From JACKCR01 sp041390305 (GTDB taxonomy: Bacteria > Eisenbacteria > RBG-16-71-46 > CAIMUX01), in the NCBI GenBank assembly GCA_041390305.1, contig JAWKQE010000006.1, forward strand, positions 153,850 to 217,849: a stretch of 64,000 nucleotides of DNA, read 5' to 3'. This document shows positions 54,167 through 62,624 of this stretch, piece after piece. Within the stretch, counting starts at the first letter, position 1. The number at the start of each line of letters is the position of its first letter. A program made the position numbers and the translations under genes. The notes below the pieces were generated by a model that made no database searches, was not told where the DNA came from, and saw only the letters and a list, made by a program, of their open reading frames with translations.

Positions 54167-54726
54167 GCTGGCCTCAACTGCCCGTCTTCCAGTCGATAGC
54201 CGTGGCCACAGGGGCAGGAGAGAGACTCCGGAAGACGACGCCCGCAGCGGCAGGCCCACCCGATCCGTCGGGCCGGATTGCCCGCCACCATGCTGTAGGG
54301 CGCGACGTCACGGGTCACGACGCTGCCGGCCGCGATGAACGACCACTCGCCCAGCGTCACGCCACACACGATGGTCGCGTTCGCTCCGATCGTCGTGCCT
54401 TCCTCGACCAGGGTCGGGTCCCAGCCGTCGGGCCCCGTGCGGTAGTCGGGATGGCTCCTCGGAATCCGGTCGTTCGTGAAGACGCAGTAGGGCCCGAGGA
54501 AGACGTGGTCCTCGATCGTCACGAGGTCCCAGACTGCCACTCCGTTCTTCACGGTGACCCGATTCCCGAGCTTCGCGCCACCCTCGATGAACGCGCCCTC
54601 CCCGATGTTGCAGTTCTCGCCGATCCGGGCGCCCTTCATGACGTGCGCGAACGCCCAGACGCGGGATCCCGCGCCGACGTCATCGGACTCGCAGATGCCG
54701 GAGGGGTGGACGAAGATCTCGGACAC
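54163..54726 (-). CDS. WbpD/WlbB-like UDP-sugar N-acyltransferase with zinc-ribbon tail
   Basis: 187 residues. GTG at 54726 is preferred because AGAGG lies eight bases before it; the ATG at 54741 has GAAGG directly against it. Left-handed beta-helix hexapeptide repeats: GAGSRVWAFAHVMKGARIGE, NCNIGEGAFIEGGAKLGNRV, DHVFLGPYCVFTND, TTIGANATIVCGVTLGEW and VAGNPARRIGWAC, the order of WbpD-type enzymes that acetylate UDP-2-acetamido-3-amino-glucuronate. The C-terminus adds CRCG and CPCG pairs (C159, C161, C171, C173), a probable zinc site. Next to a GT4 enzyme it should make a precursor of a surface glycan. Confidence 0.9.
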   Translation of the reverse strand: MSEIFVHPSGICESDDVGAGSRVWAFAHVMKGARIGENCNIGEGAFIEGGAKLGNRVTVKNGVAVWDLVTIEDHVFLGPYCVFTNDRIPRSHPDYRTGPDGWDPTLVEEGTTIGANATIVCGVTLGEWSFIAAGSVVTRDVAPYSMVAGNPARRIGWACRCGRRLPESLSCPCGHGYRLEDGQLRPA

Positions 54727-55113
54727 GGTGCTACCTCTCATCCTTCGAATGCGGACTCGATCTCGTCATGGCCTGTGACGAGAACTCTCCGCCCCGCGGA
54801 ATCGCTACGGAGAGCCGCCGAAGTGTACGTCCGACCTTCCACGGTCGGCAAGAAAGCGCTCGCGGGCCTGCAGGAATGGCGAATCGAGCCGCGCGGAGTA
54901 GACATCTCCCTCCAGCTCGGCCGGGAGCCAAGGTGAGCAGCTCGAGCCGCGAGCAGCCGGCTCGGGTGGTCGCGATGCGACCTCCACTCCGGTCCGGCCC
55001 GGGCTCTCACCTCGGTCCGGCACGGGATCCCAGGCACCGTTTGCCAAGGAGACCGGTTCGTTCTACCATCCGCGGCGCAGTCACCGTCCAGCTCCAGGAG
55101 AAAGCGAGGGATC
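54727..55113. other. Divergent spacer, no gene recognised
   Basis: 387 bases between the acyltransferase and fabI. A plus-strand reading ending at 54936 (LRRAAEVYVRPSTVGKKALA) has no start with a ribosome site and no known match, so it is not called. Promoters for both flanking operons must be here; no clear boxes are seen. Confidence 0.35.
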
Positions 55114-55884
55114 GTGTACACCATCGACCTGTCCGAGAAGACCGCCCTGGTCACCGGTGTGGCCAACAAGCGAAGTCTCGCCTGGGCGATCGCTTTGGAG
55201 CTGGCGGAGGCCGGGGCCCGCGTCATCCTGACCTATGCGGGGGAGCGGGTGCGGGCCGGGGTCGAGGAGCTGGCCGCGGAAATCCCGGGAACCGAGATCT
55301 TCGAGTGCGACGTTTCCCGGGACGAGAGCATCGATCAGGCGTTCGCGGCGATCGGGAAGGTGGCGCCCAAGCTGGACTACTTCGTCCACTCGATCGCGTT
55401 CGCGCAGCGCGACGATCTGGAGGGGAAGTTCATCGACACGAGCCGGGATGGCTTCCACCTGGCGCTCGACATCAGCTCGTACTCGATGCTCGCGCTCGCC
55501 CGGCACGTCGTCCCGATGATGCCGGCGGGAGGCAGCATGGTGTCGCTGAGCTACATCGCGGCACAGCGTGCCGTCCCGAACTACAACGTGATGGGGACGG
55601 CGAAGGCGGCGCTCGAGCAGATGACGCGGCAGCTCGCGTTCGAACTCGGCCCCGAGAACATCCGGGTCAACTGTATCTCCGCAGGCCCGCTCAATACGCT
55701 CTCCGCGCGCGGGATCTCAGGGTTCTCCGGGATCCTCAAGCACTACGAAGGGCGTGCGCCTCTCGGGCGGAACATCTCGCACAAGGAAGTCGGGACGGTG
55801 GGTCTGTTCCTCCTCAGTGACCTGTCGAGCGGAATCACGGGAGAGACGCTGTTCGTCGATGCCGGGTACCACACCGTTCTCTGA
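55114..55884 (+). CDS. fabI: Enoyl-[acyl-carrier-protein] reductase (FabI)
   Basis: Last reductive step of fatty-acid elongation, reducing enoyl-ACP with NADH. 256 residues from GTG 55114 (VYTIDLSEKTALVTG). NAD-binding GVANKRSLAWAIALELAEAG, then YFVHSIAFAQRDDLEGKFID; the catalytic pair is Y157 and K164 in PNYNVMGTAKAALEQMTRQL. RVNCISAGPLNTLSARGI and the final GETLFVDAGYH match FabI rather than general SDR enzymes. Full length, all active residues present. The MFS gene comes toward it on the other strand; a repeat lies between. Confidence 0.96.
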   Translation: MYTIDLSEKTALVTGVANKRSLAWAIALELAEAGARVILTYAGERVRAGVEELAAEIPGTEIFECDVSRDESIDQAFAAIGKVAPKLDYFVHSIAFAQRDDLEGKFIDTSRDGFHLALDISSYSMLALARHVVPMMPAGGSMVSLSYIAAQRAVPNYNVMGTAKAALEQMTRQLAFELGPENIRVNCISAGPLNTLSARGISGFSGILKHYEGRAPLGRNISHKEVGTVGLFLLSDLSSGITGETLFVDAGYHTVL

Positions 55885-55907
55885 TCCCCCGGCGACCGAG
55901 CGACACG

Positions 55908-55950
55908 CGGTCGAGTGACCCGGGGTCGACCGACGAGGGTCGAGCGACGA
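55908..55950. repeat. 14-bp tandem repeat after fabI
   Basis: GGGTCGACCGACGA and GGGTCGAGCGACGA (55923-55936, 55937-55950) stand in tandem with one difference; a more degenerate copy precedes them near 55908. It lies between the convergent fabI and MFS genes. Confidence 0.6.
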
Positions 55951-56012
55951 GTCCGTTCGACGGGAGCGTCTTCCAGCGTGAGGCGGCAGCGGAGACGCCG
56001 GGAGCGTCCCTC

Positions 56013-57287
56013 TCACGCAGCCGATGCCGGCTTTCCCACCTGCGTGCGGTCTCTCCAGAACACCCAGGTGAGGATCGTGGCGACGAAGTAGAGCCCGATC
56101 GTCATCAGCATCGGCGGGCTGAATCCATGCCGCTCGATCACGTAGCCACCCACCTGCGTCGAGACCATCCAGGACAGGTTCCAGGCGAGCATCCGCAGTG
56201 AGTTCGTCACGGACTGCTGGTCCGGGCCCACGATCTCCATCGCGAAGTTCGTCATGAGCGGGTGGTTCATGTTCATGAGGGAACCCCGCATCCAGAACGA
56301 GAGCACGGCCAGATGGAGCGACTGGGTGAAGGCCAGTGTGAGGAAGAAGGGGATGGAGAGGAGCTGCGTCAGGCAAACCGTCGCGACGATTCCGAACCGT
56401 TTCGCGACCGCCGGCCCACTCAGGAACCCGAGCACGGTGAAGAACTGACTCACGGCGAAGAAACCGCCGATCTCGAACGGGTTCTGCCCGAAGCGGTCGC
56501 GGAAGTAGAGGTTGAGGAACGGGATGATGAGTCCCGCTCCCAGGCCGACGAGAGCCGACGGCACGATGAGCCTTACGATCAGGCGCCAGTCCTTCGGCTT
56601 GAGATACGACAGAAGTCGGCGTGATCGTTCCGCCGGTGGCGGACTGTCGATGCGTAGGAACGCGAAGAGCGCGGCGAACGATACGGCCGCGACCACGACG
56701 AGGGCCCAGCGGAGGCCGAGCAGCTCACTTCCGACCCGCGCGGCCGCCATCCGTGAGATCCACCCCACGCCGACGGCGGCGAGGATGGTCGCGGTCGTCT
56801 CGATCGCGTGCGAGAAGCCGAAGAGATAGATCCGCTCCTGGGACGTCGAGTTGCGCATGAAGAATGGCGCGGCCGCGGCCCAGTGCACGGTGAACGACAT
56901 GCCGGCGAGGACGGCGAGCGCACTGAGCACCCACGCGTTCGGAGCGAATAGCTGCGATCCGATCGCGACCGCGTACCCGATCGCGGCGCCGGCGAACACG
57001 AACTGCGCCGGCACGCGGTCGACGAGCAGCGCTGCGGGAATCGCCATCAGTACGGTACCGAGGGAGCTCGAGGCGAGCAGTCGGCCGATGGTTTCTTCGC
57101 CGAGGCCGATCGCACGGTAGTAGAGGTTGAGATGCACCCAGACGGCGCCGTGGCCGAGGCCCATGAGGAACGTTCCGACCAGGTACGCACGGGCGTTGTG
57201 CTGGAAGCCGGCGATCCTTCCGAAGTAGCGGCCGGCGTCGAGGAGAGCGGTCTGCAGGGATGCGCGGATGTCGTGCCCGGTGCTCAT
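56013..57287 (-). CDS. MFS transporter
   Basis: 424 residues with about twelve hydrophobic helices in two sets of six and a central cytosolic loop (RIDSPPPAERSRRLLSYLKP). Helix 1 region GTFLMGLGHGAVWVHLNLYY and the loop 2-3 motif ASSSLGTVLMAIPAALLVDR match the major facilitator pattern. The C-terminal half has NSLRMLAWNLSWMVSTQVGG. Direction and substrate cannot be told; drug-efflux or metabolite-export types are both possible. The start ATG at 57287 lacks a clear ribosome site. Confidence 0.88.
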   Translation of the reverse strand: MSTGHDIRASLQTALLDAGRYFGRIAGFQHNARAYLVGTFLMGLGHGAVWVHLNLYYRAIGLGEETIGRLLASSSLGTVLMAIPAALLVDRVPAQFVFAGAAIGYAVAIGSQLFAPNAWVLSALAVLAGMSFTVHWAAAAPFFMRNSTSQERIYLFGFSHAIETTATILAAVGVGWISRMAAARVGSELLGLRWALVVVAAVSFAALFAFLRIDSPPPAERSRRLLSYLKPKDWRLIVRLIVPSALVGLGAGLIIPFLNLYFRDRFGQNPFEIGGFFAVSQFFTVLGFLSGPAVAKRFGIVATVCLTQLLSIPFFLTLAFTQSLHLAVLSFWMRGSLMNMNHPLMTNFAMEIVGPDQQSVTNSLRMLAWNLSWMVSTQVGGYVIERHGFSPPMLMTIGLYFVATILTWVFWRDRTQVGKPASAA

Positions 57288-57356
57288 GGAGCGAAGAGGC
57301 TAGTGGAGCGGAAAGGCGGAGGCGACCAGGATTCGTTGGAGCCGAGAAACTCGGTG

Positions 57357-58040
57357 TCAGGCGGCCCGCTCGAGTCCTTCGTCGGCGTCGGCCATGAGCT
57401 CGGCGGAGTCGTCCGGGTAGAGGAGCTCTTCACGAAGCGCGGTGCGCAGTCCGAGCAGGGTCGGGCCACCGAGCGGCTCGGGAAGGTCGACCCAACGGAT
57501 CGCGACCTCCTCGCCCGGATCGAAGAGTCGCGCGATCTCTGCGACGTCCGACTCGTCGAGGCGGAAATAGAGGCCGTCGCGCTCCCGGCCCTCGTCCAAC
57601 TCCGACCAGATCGGAGCTTCCGTGAGGGCGAGGTGGAGGTCCCACTCCTTGCCGTTCTGGATCAGTCGGCACGGGCCCGCGCTCTCGAGAACGGTGAACG
57701 CTCCCGCATGCTGGCCGAGCAGCGCCCACCCGCGCTGGATCTGCTCCGAAGCGAGCACGACGCCGTGAAGTGCGTGGATTCCGCCCAGAGCGAGCAGCAC
57801 GAGCCGGATCCCGGTCGGGAGCGGGGTCGCGCTGATCCAGGAGGGAGCTGCGCCGCTCCAGCCGACCGCGGCCAGGGCCGCGGCTGCCAGGGCGTAGCCG
57901 ACGAAGAGGCCGGCGGAGGCGAAGCGAGGCCCCGCGCTCGGGATCCCCAAGTCGTACGTGTGAGAGCGGTGTACGAAGCATACGCCTTCCATGTCCTGAG
58001 TATCGGCCGTTCGCGGGGCCGACTTGAGGAAGGCGATCAT
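57357..58040 (-). CDS. Two-helix membrane protein of unknown function
   Basis: 227 residues from ATG 58040, with GGAG six bases upstream (a GTG at 58052 is less likely). Two membrane helices lie near residues 42-62 (SAGLFVGYALAAAALAAVGW) and 77-98 (GIRLVLLALGGIHALHGVVL). The C-terminal cytosolic domain (about 100-220) has strands and acidic helices (LIQNGKEWDLHLALTEAPIW, DVAEIARLFDPGEEVAIRWV) reminiscent of PH-like/bPH domains, but no family is recognised. It lies between the MFS gene and the third subtilase, all on the minus strand. Confidence 0.7.
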   Translation of the reverse strand: MIAFLKSAPRTADTQDMEGVCFVHRSHTYDLGIPSAGPRFASAGLFVGYALAAAALAAVGWSGAAPSWISATPLPTGIRLVLLALGGIHALHGVVLASEQIQRGWALLGQHAGAFTVLESAGPCRLIQNGKEWDLHLALTEAPIWSELDEGRERDGLYFRLDESDVAEIARLFDPGEEVAIRWVDLPEPLGGPTLLGLRTALREELLYPDDSAELMADADEGLERAA

Positions 58041-58211
58041 CCGTAACTCCACGGACCTTCGGTAGATAGACTCGACGTGGTCCGGGCCGCTCGCGTGCTC
58101 GGTCGGGGCCGGGCCTGGATATCCGGATCCGATGCCGAGGGCGCCGGGTCGCCTCAGGTCACTTCGGGTGGGTTCTGGGAGCCGCGGGCGGTCCTCCGAC
58201 AGAGGCTCCGA

Positions 58212-61172
58212 TCACTGGATCCGGACGAGCTTGGTGGGCTGCCCGCCGCCGGGAGCGATTGCGGCGCCGTCGACTCCTCGGCGTTGGACCCAGTAGACGC
58301 CACTCGGAAGTGCCCTTCCGTGGTCGTCGCGGCCGTCCCACTGCGAGTGGTTTCCCGTCACCGGGATCCGCCGAACCGTGCGTCCGCTACTGTCGAAGAT
58401 CGAGAGGACCGTGGGGGGGGAGAGGTCCGAAGATCCCGCTCCAGCGGTCGGGCTCGTGGGTGACCCTGACATCGGCGTCGGCTCGTGCCAGGAGAGGTCC
58501 ACGGCGTCACGGAACGGGTTCGGTTGGGCCAGGAGCGCCCCGGCCGCGCTGCTCGGGAGACCGATTCCGAGGGCGCCCGGAGCGGACGACGTTTCGAGGT
58601 CGTAGGACACGCACGCGACGTCGTCGATCTGCCAGCCGCCGGCCGAGACGGATTCGTCCGACGCCGCACGGAAGCGGACGCGAACCGTCTCCCCGGCGTA
58701 GGAGCGCAGGTCGATCCGCCCGACTCGCCAACCGTTCGATCGTCCGCTGTAGCCGGCCGACCAACCGAGCGCGGGGAGGTTGGGAACGTCATAGCCGAGC
58801 GCGGGCTCCACCGGAGTCCAGACACCGCCGGACTCGACCTCGACGACTCCGCCGTCGTATCCGAACTCGAAGTCGTAACGGTGGTGGAACGTCAGCCATG
58901 CGGACTCGGGGACGACGATCGACGGCGACACGAGCGAGACGTCGATTCCGTTCCCGTAGCCGGACGCCTCTGCCGAGCCGAGTCTCCAGCCGTATACGCC
59001 GGAGAGTGCACCGCTCTCGTCGAGGATCCATTCCGCGTCTTCGGCTCCCTGGGATGTGGACGACCAACCCGCGGCGCCGCTCTCGAACGTCTCGGCTTCG
59101 CCCACGAGCAGTGTCGGAAGCTCGACGCGATCGGGTGCGTCCGTCGGGAGATGGAGCCTCCCGAATGCCGCGGACCGACCCGGGATCGGGGTCGCGACGA
59201 TCCAGTACTCCTCTCCGCGTGGTAGACCACCGAGCTCGAAGGAGAGGTCGGCGCCGAGCGGTGCCGCGTTCCGCGCGTGGGAACCGACCGGCCCCACCGC
59301 GATTGCCTCGAGCTCGACGACCGTGGTCCCGAGGTCGAGCGGCTCCTGCGTGGCGGCGGCGATCCTCCCTCCGCACACGGATCGGGGAAGCGGAGTGAGA
59401 ACGACATCGTGCCGAAGGTAGCCACCCGGCCGTGGGTGGAGCATCGCCAGGGAGGGCTCGAACCCCGGCGCGGACACACGAAGGGTGACGCCCGACCCGC
59501 CGCCGCCACCCAGGGGCTCCGTGCGCACGGAGAGCCGGTACCTTCCGTCGTCGCCGCCGATCGTTTGGCGGCCGTCTTCCAGGAGTTCGACCTCGGCCAA
59601 CGCGATCGGATCTCCGGCCGGGTCCAGGACGTGGCCCCGAACGTCCGCGACGCCGCGGACGAGGAGGTTCCGCGCGCGGACCAGGTCCGGTCGGGGACCT
59701 ATCTCGGCTCCCGTGCCCGCCGGCGTGCCCGTCGAGACGAGGGCATCCCGAGCGAGCCAAGGGTCGAGCGAGACACCCCAGAGTTCCCGGCTCATCGACT
59801 GGAGGATGGCGACGGAGCCCGCGACGATCGGAGCGGCTCCGGACGTACCCCCGAAGCCGGCGGTGTACCAGTCCCTCTCGCGGTCGCCGCCCCAGAGGGT
59901 GCCGTAGCCGGTCGAGACGATGGCGGACCCCCAGCCATGCAGGTCGATCCGGGAGCCACGGTTCGTGAACCACTCGGCCTCCAGCCCCCACGGGGTGCCC
60001 GCGCCGACGAGGATCGCGCCGGAGTCGCGCACGGTTCGGTCGAAGAGGCCCAAGTAGCGGGGATCATCCAGGTTCTGGGATCCGTTGCCCGCGGCCTCGA
60101 CCACGATCCGACCGTTTGCGGTGGCGACCGCGATGGCGTCGTAGCAGTCCTGCCAGAACTCCATCGGCAGGTAGCCGAACTGGCCCGGGCCCTCAGGGGC
60201 CGCCGGACCGGGGGCGTGGAGTTCGATCAGGACGACGTCTCCTTCGTCGACCGAAGCGGCCGCGAGGTCGATGGCGGCCGCGACACCCAGATCCAGGAAA
60301 GAGACCGAGCCCACCTCTGCGTCCGGGCAGATGCCGACGATGCCGTGCCCGTCATCCCGCGCCACGAGCTGTCCGACGACGGCTGTTCCGTGGTTCCTCC
60401 ACGACGGAATGGACGTTCCGTGTGCGAAGAGTGGAGCCGGCAGGTCGCTGTGCTCCCAGTTCCAGTCCCCCTCGACATCCACGATCCGGACCGATGCGCC
60501 GCGGCCTCCCGGATAGCCCCAGACTTCGGCCGCGCCGACGCCTTCCGGTGCTGCCCGGAGATAGCCCTGACCGTGGGTGAAGTCCGGTGCCTGCCTGTCG
60601 CGTTCGGCTCCGCCACCTCCCCCGCCCCCGAGGTCGGCTCCGCCGTTTGCATCGGAGCCGGCCCTCGCCTCGGCGGCACCGTTTCTCGAGGCGGTCGTGT
60701 CGTACTCGAGGGAGGCCGGCTCAGCGGCAGGCTCGGGGTAGGCGGCGACGATCCATTCCGTGTGACCGAGTGCCTGCGCGAGCGCCGCGGGTACGTCTAC
60801 AACTGTCGTTGCGGGTACGGTGATCCGCGCGTAGAGGCTGAGGTCAGGAAGGGGCCGCCCGGTGCGGGCCTCACCGCGAAGTCGGTCCGTGTCGAGCTCC
60901 GCTCGAGGTCGCCTGAACAGACGTTCCGATGCTGCTCCCGGAAGGTACAGGTCGAGGTTCGACCAGCCCTCGACGACGGCACCCTGGCGGAGGAGCACAC
61001 CGTCGTCGCCCAGTTCGAGTTCGTGCCCGGCGGAGAACTTGATGATCCAGACACGGCGTGGCGCGGCGTCGCGGTCGCGACCCCCGAGTTCCGGAAGGGG
61101 AACGCCGGAGAGGAGGAGCCCGAGAAGCAGGCTCCCCAGGGCGATTCCCAGAGCCACCAAGCGAATGCGCAT
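58212..61172 (-). CDS. Large secreted subtilisin-like protease with carboxypeptidase-regulatory, MAM/jelly-roll and FlgD-like domains
   Basis: 986 residues from ATG 61172 (AGGA five bases upstream). A signal-anchor lies at residues 6-24. A Gly-rich linker (180-190) follows the prodomain. S8 triad: D232 (VRIVDVEGDWNWEHSDLP), H261 (NHGTAVVGQL) and S444 (GGTSGAAPIVAG); the first motif lacks the usual TG after Asp. About 500-580 is a carboxypeptidase regulatory-like Ig domain (VRGHVLDPAGDPIALAEVEL). Residues near 700-860 form a jelly-roll, MAM-like domain (ESAWLTFHHRYDFEFGYDGG, GGWQIDDVACVSYD) as in immune-inhibitor A proteases. The end is an FlgD-type Ig domain (LLAQPNPFRDAVDLSW; RALPSGVYWVQRRG). 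Probably surface-associated. Confidence 0.91.
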   Translation of the reverse strand: MRIRLVALGIALGSLLLGLLLSGVPLPELGGRDRDAAPRRVWIIKFSAGHELELGDDGVLLRQGAVVEGWSNLDLYLPGAASERLFRRPRAELDTDRLRGEARTGRPLPDLSLYARITVPATTVVDVPAALAQALGHTEWIVAAYPEPAAEPASLEYDTTASRNGAAEARAGSDANGGADLGGGGGGGAERDRQAPDFTHGQGYLRAAPEGVGAAEVWGYPGGRGASVRIVDVEGDWNWEHSDLPAPLFAHGTSIPSWRNHGTAVVGQLVARDDGHGIVGICPDAEVGSVSFLDLGVAAAIDLAAASVDEGDVVLIELHAPGPAAPEGPGQFGYLPMEFWQDCYDAIAVATANGRIVVEAAGNGSQNLDDPRYLGLFDRTVRDSGAILVGAGTPWGLEAEWFTNRGSRIDLHGWGSAIVSTGYGTLWGGDRERDWYTAGFGGTSGAAPIVAGSVAILQSMSRELWGVSLDPWLARDALVSTGTPAGTGAEIGPRPDLVRARNLLVRGVADVRGHVLDPAGDPIALAEVELLEDGRQTIGGDDGRYRLSVRTEPLGGGGGSGVTLRVSAPGFEPSLAMLHPRPGGYLRHDVVLTPLPRSVCGGRIAAATQEPLDLGTTVVELEAIAVGPVGSHARNAAPLGADLSFELGGLPRGEEYWIVATPIPGRSAAFGRLHLPTDAPDRVELPTLLVGEAETFESGAAGWSSTSQGAEDAEWILDESGALSGVYGWRLGSAEASGYGNGIDVSLVSPSIVVPESAWLTFHHRYDFEFGYDGGVVEVESGGVWTPVEPALGYDVPNLPALGWSAGYSGRSNGWRVGRIDLRSYAGETVRVRFRAASDESVSAGGWQIDDVACVSYDLETSSAPGALGIGLPSSAAGALLAQPNPFRDAVDLSWHEPTPMSGSPTSPTAGAGSSDLSPPTVLSIFDSSGRTVRRIPVTGNHSQWDGRDDHGRALPSGVYWVQRRGVDGAAIAPGGGQPTKLVRIQ

Positions 61173-61345
61173 GTCGTTCCTGCAGTGGATGTTGTACTGG
61201 CGCACGATCCCCGGGCGGTCTCCCCCGCGGAGCGCCCTCTCACCGCCCGGAACGTGGGGTCCGATACGGATCGACGCGTCGTGCGACGGGAGCCCCGAAT
61301 CCGGAGTGTCGTCAATAGTTTACATCAAACGAGGGAGGTGCGCTC

Positions 61346-61475
61346 GGGGAGTTCGCGCCGACCGCGGAGTTTGCTTCGGTCGGGGAGTCGGCGGCATGTC
61401 CCGGAGGTCGCCCCGGTGGGGAGTTCGCGTCGGCGGCAGAGTTTGCTTCGCTCTGGGAGCCGGCGGTCTGTCGCG
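61346..61475. repeat. Two-copy direct repeat, 72-bp period
   Basis: A 58-base sequence beginning GGGGAGTTCGCG (61346 and 61418) and containing GAGTTTGCTTCG occurs twice with about 85 percent identity, separated by 14 bases. It fills the space between the Cys-rich protein gene and the third subtilase, both on the minus strand. Confidence 0.75.
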
Positions 61476-61477
61476 GA

Positions 61478-62392
61478 CTAGTAGCCTTCGCGGTAGGCCT
61501 TCTTGAGCTCGCCCCAGGTCACGTCCTCGTTGAGGCAGACCGTGTTGCTGCCGCAGCGGAGACCGATCCCGCGGAACCATCCGCCGATCCGTTCGCACTC
61601 GAGGGGGAGTTCCATGGTGCAGTCGCCCAGGTAGCAGCAGGCCCCGACGCAGGCGTAGGGATCACACGCCTCGTCGTCGCCGAGGTAGACGCCGTCGTCG
61701 TCCTCGCACGCGACCTCTGCGTTGATGACGCAGACGCCGGTCTCGTAGCAGCAGGCGCCGGTGGGCACGTTCGCGAGGCAGGGGTTGTAGCCCGGCACGC
61801 CGAAGCCGATCTTGCCCCGGTCATCGCGCCTGACGTCGTCCAGTTCGGACGGCACGCTGTTGTCCGCGAAGGAGGGGCCACCCTGCGCGGGGTTCTCGAT
61901 GATCTCGAACGTCGTCCCCTGATAGGCGTAGGCGAGGAACCAGTAGACCGTCGAGAGACGGTCGTCGACCGGTGAGCCGTCGTCGAATGTGAGCGCGGTC
62001 CCCGATCCGGAACTCGGCCAGTCCGTGGTTGGAAGCTCGAACACCACGTCGGGCCCCTTCCCGTACGCCGCAACTTCCGTCGTGTAGCTGATCCCGAACA
62101 ACACTCCCGCCATGCTCGGGGACACCCAGTCCGGGAATGCAGCGAGCACGAAGATGACGACCGGACTTTCGTCGCCCGGGAGGCTGGTCACGGCTGATTC
62201 ACAGCTGCGGAGGTCTCGGTCCTCTCCATCCCGCGTCGTGGAGAGGTCCGGCACGACGTGGAGAACGAGGCGGCCGTCGCGGTGTGGTCCCGCATCGGCC
62301 GGAATCTCCGACACCGGTAGCCAGGCCAGGACGATGGCGAGGACGATGGCTATCCGTGTCCAACTCTGCGTCGGATCGAGTCGTTCGAACAT
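61478..62392 (-). CDS. Secreted Cys-rich protein of unknown function
   Basis: 304 residues with a signal peptide near residues 12-34 (IAIVLAIVLAWLPVSEIPADA). Residues 40-200 are a beta-rich domain (VVIFVLAAFPDWVSPSMAGV, LSTVYWFLAYAYQGTTFEII). Residues 211-286 hold two copies of a six-cysteine unit, each starting GACCY, about 37 residues long, probably disulfide-bonded. The C-terminus TWGELKKAYREGY resembles a Trp-Gly-x-Ile/Leu-Lys tail that I recall at the end of secreted proteins in related lineages, possibly a sorting signal. No enzyme motif is seen. Confidence 0.75.
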   Translation of the reverse strand: MFERLDPTQSWTRIAIVLAIVLAWLPVSEIPADAGPHRDGRLVLHVVPDLSTTRDGEDRDLRSCESAVTSLPGDESPVVIFVLAAFPDWVSPSMAGVLFGISYTTEVAAYGKGPDVVFELPTTDWPSSGSGTALTFDDGSPVDDRLSTVYWFLAYAYQGTTFEIIENPAQGGPSFADNSVPSELDDVRRDDRGKIGFGVPGYNPCLANVPTGACCYETGVCVINAEVACEDDDGVYLGDDEACDPYACVGACCYLGDCTMELPLECERIGGWFRGIGLRCGSNTVCLNEDVTWGELKKAYREGY

Positions 62393-62499
62393 CGATGGTG
62401 GTCCCGATGGAGACGAGGACTAATGGTTGCCGTTCCTCTTGATCCTCGCCGCTCAGGGCCGGTCGATGCAAGATCTCCGAGATCTGAACGGAACGAAGA

Positions 62500-62526
62500 G
62501 GGCCCTGGGTGATCAACCCCGGGCCC
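62500..62526 (-). terminator. Possible terminator of the HTH/AT-hook gene
   Basis: GGGCCCTGGG and CCCCGGGCCC (62500-62509, 62517-62526) pair with one mismatch around a seven-base loop, 99 bases past the stop of the minus-strand gene. TCTTCGTTC follows on that strand. Confidence 0.5.
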
Positions 62527-62624
62527 GTGGAGTTTCTCCATGAGAACTGTGCTTCGCGGTGCGTTGGCGCGCCGAGCCCGGAGCCAAACCGTCCATGGCG
62601 AAACGGCCGGCTCCCGGGGTTCGG

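Noticed and set aside
54768..54936. Short plus-strand gene upstream of fabI
   Set aside because: No start codon with a ribosome site and no recognisable motif.
61320..61598. Small Pro/Arg-rich repeat protein on the minus strand
   Set aside because: The frame overlaps the end of the Cys-rich gene, lacks a ribosome site and owes its repeat to the 72-bp-period DNA repeat.
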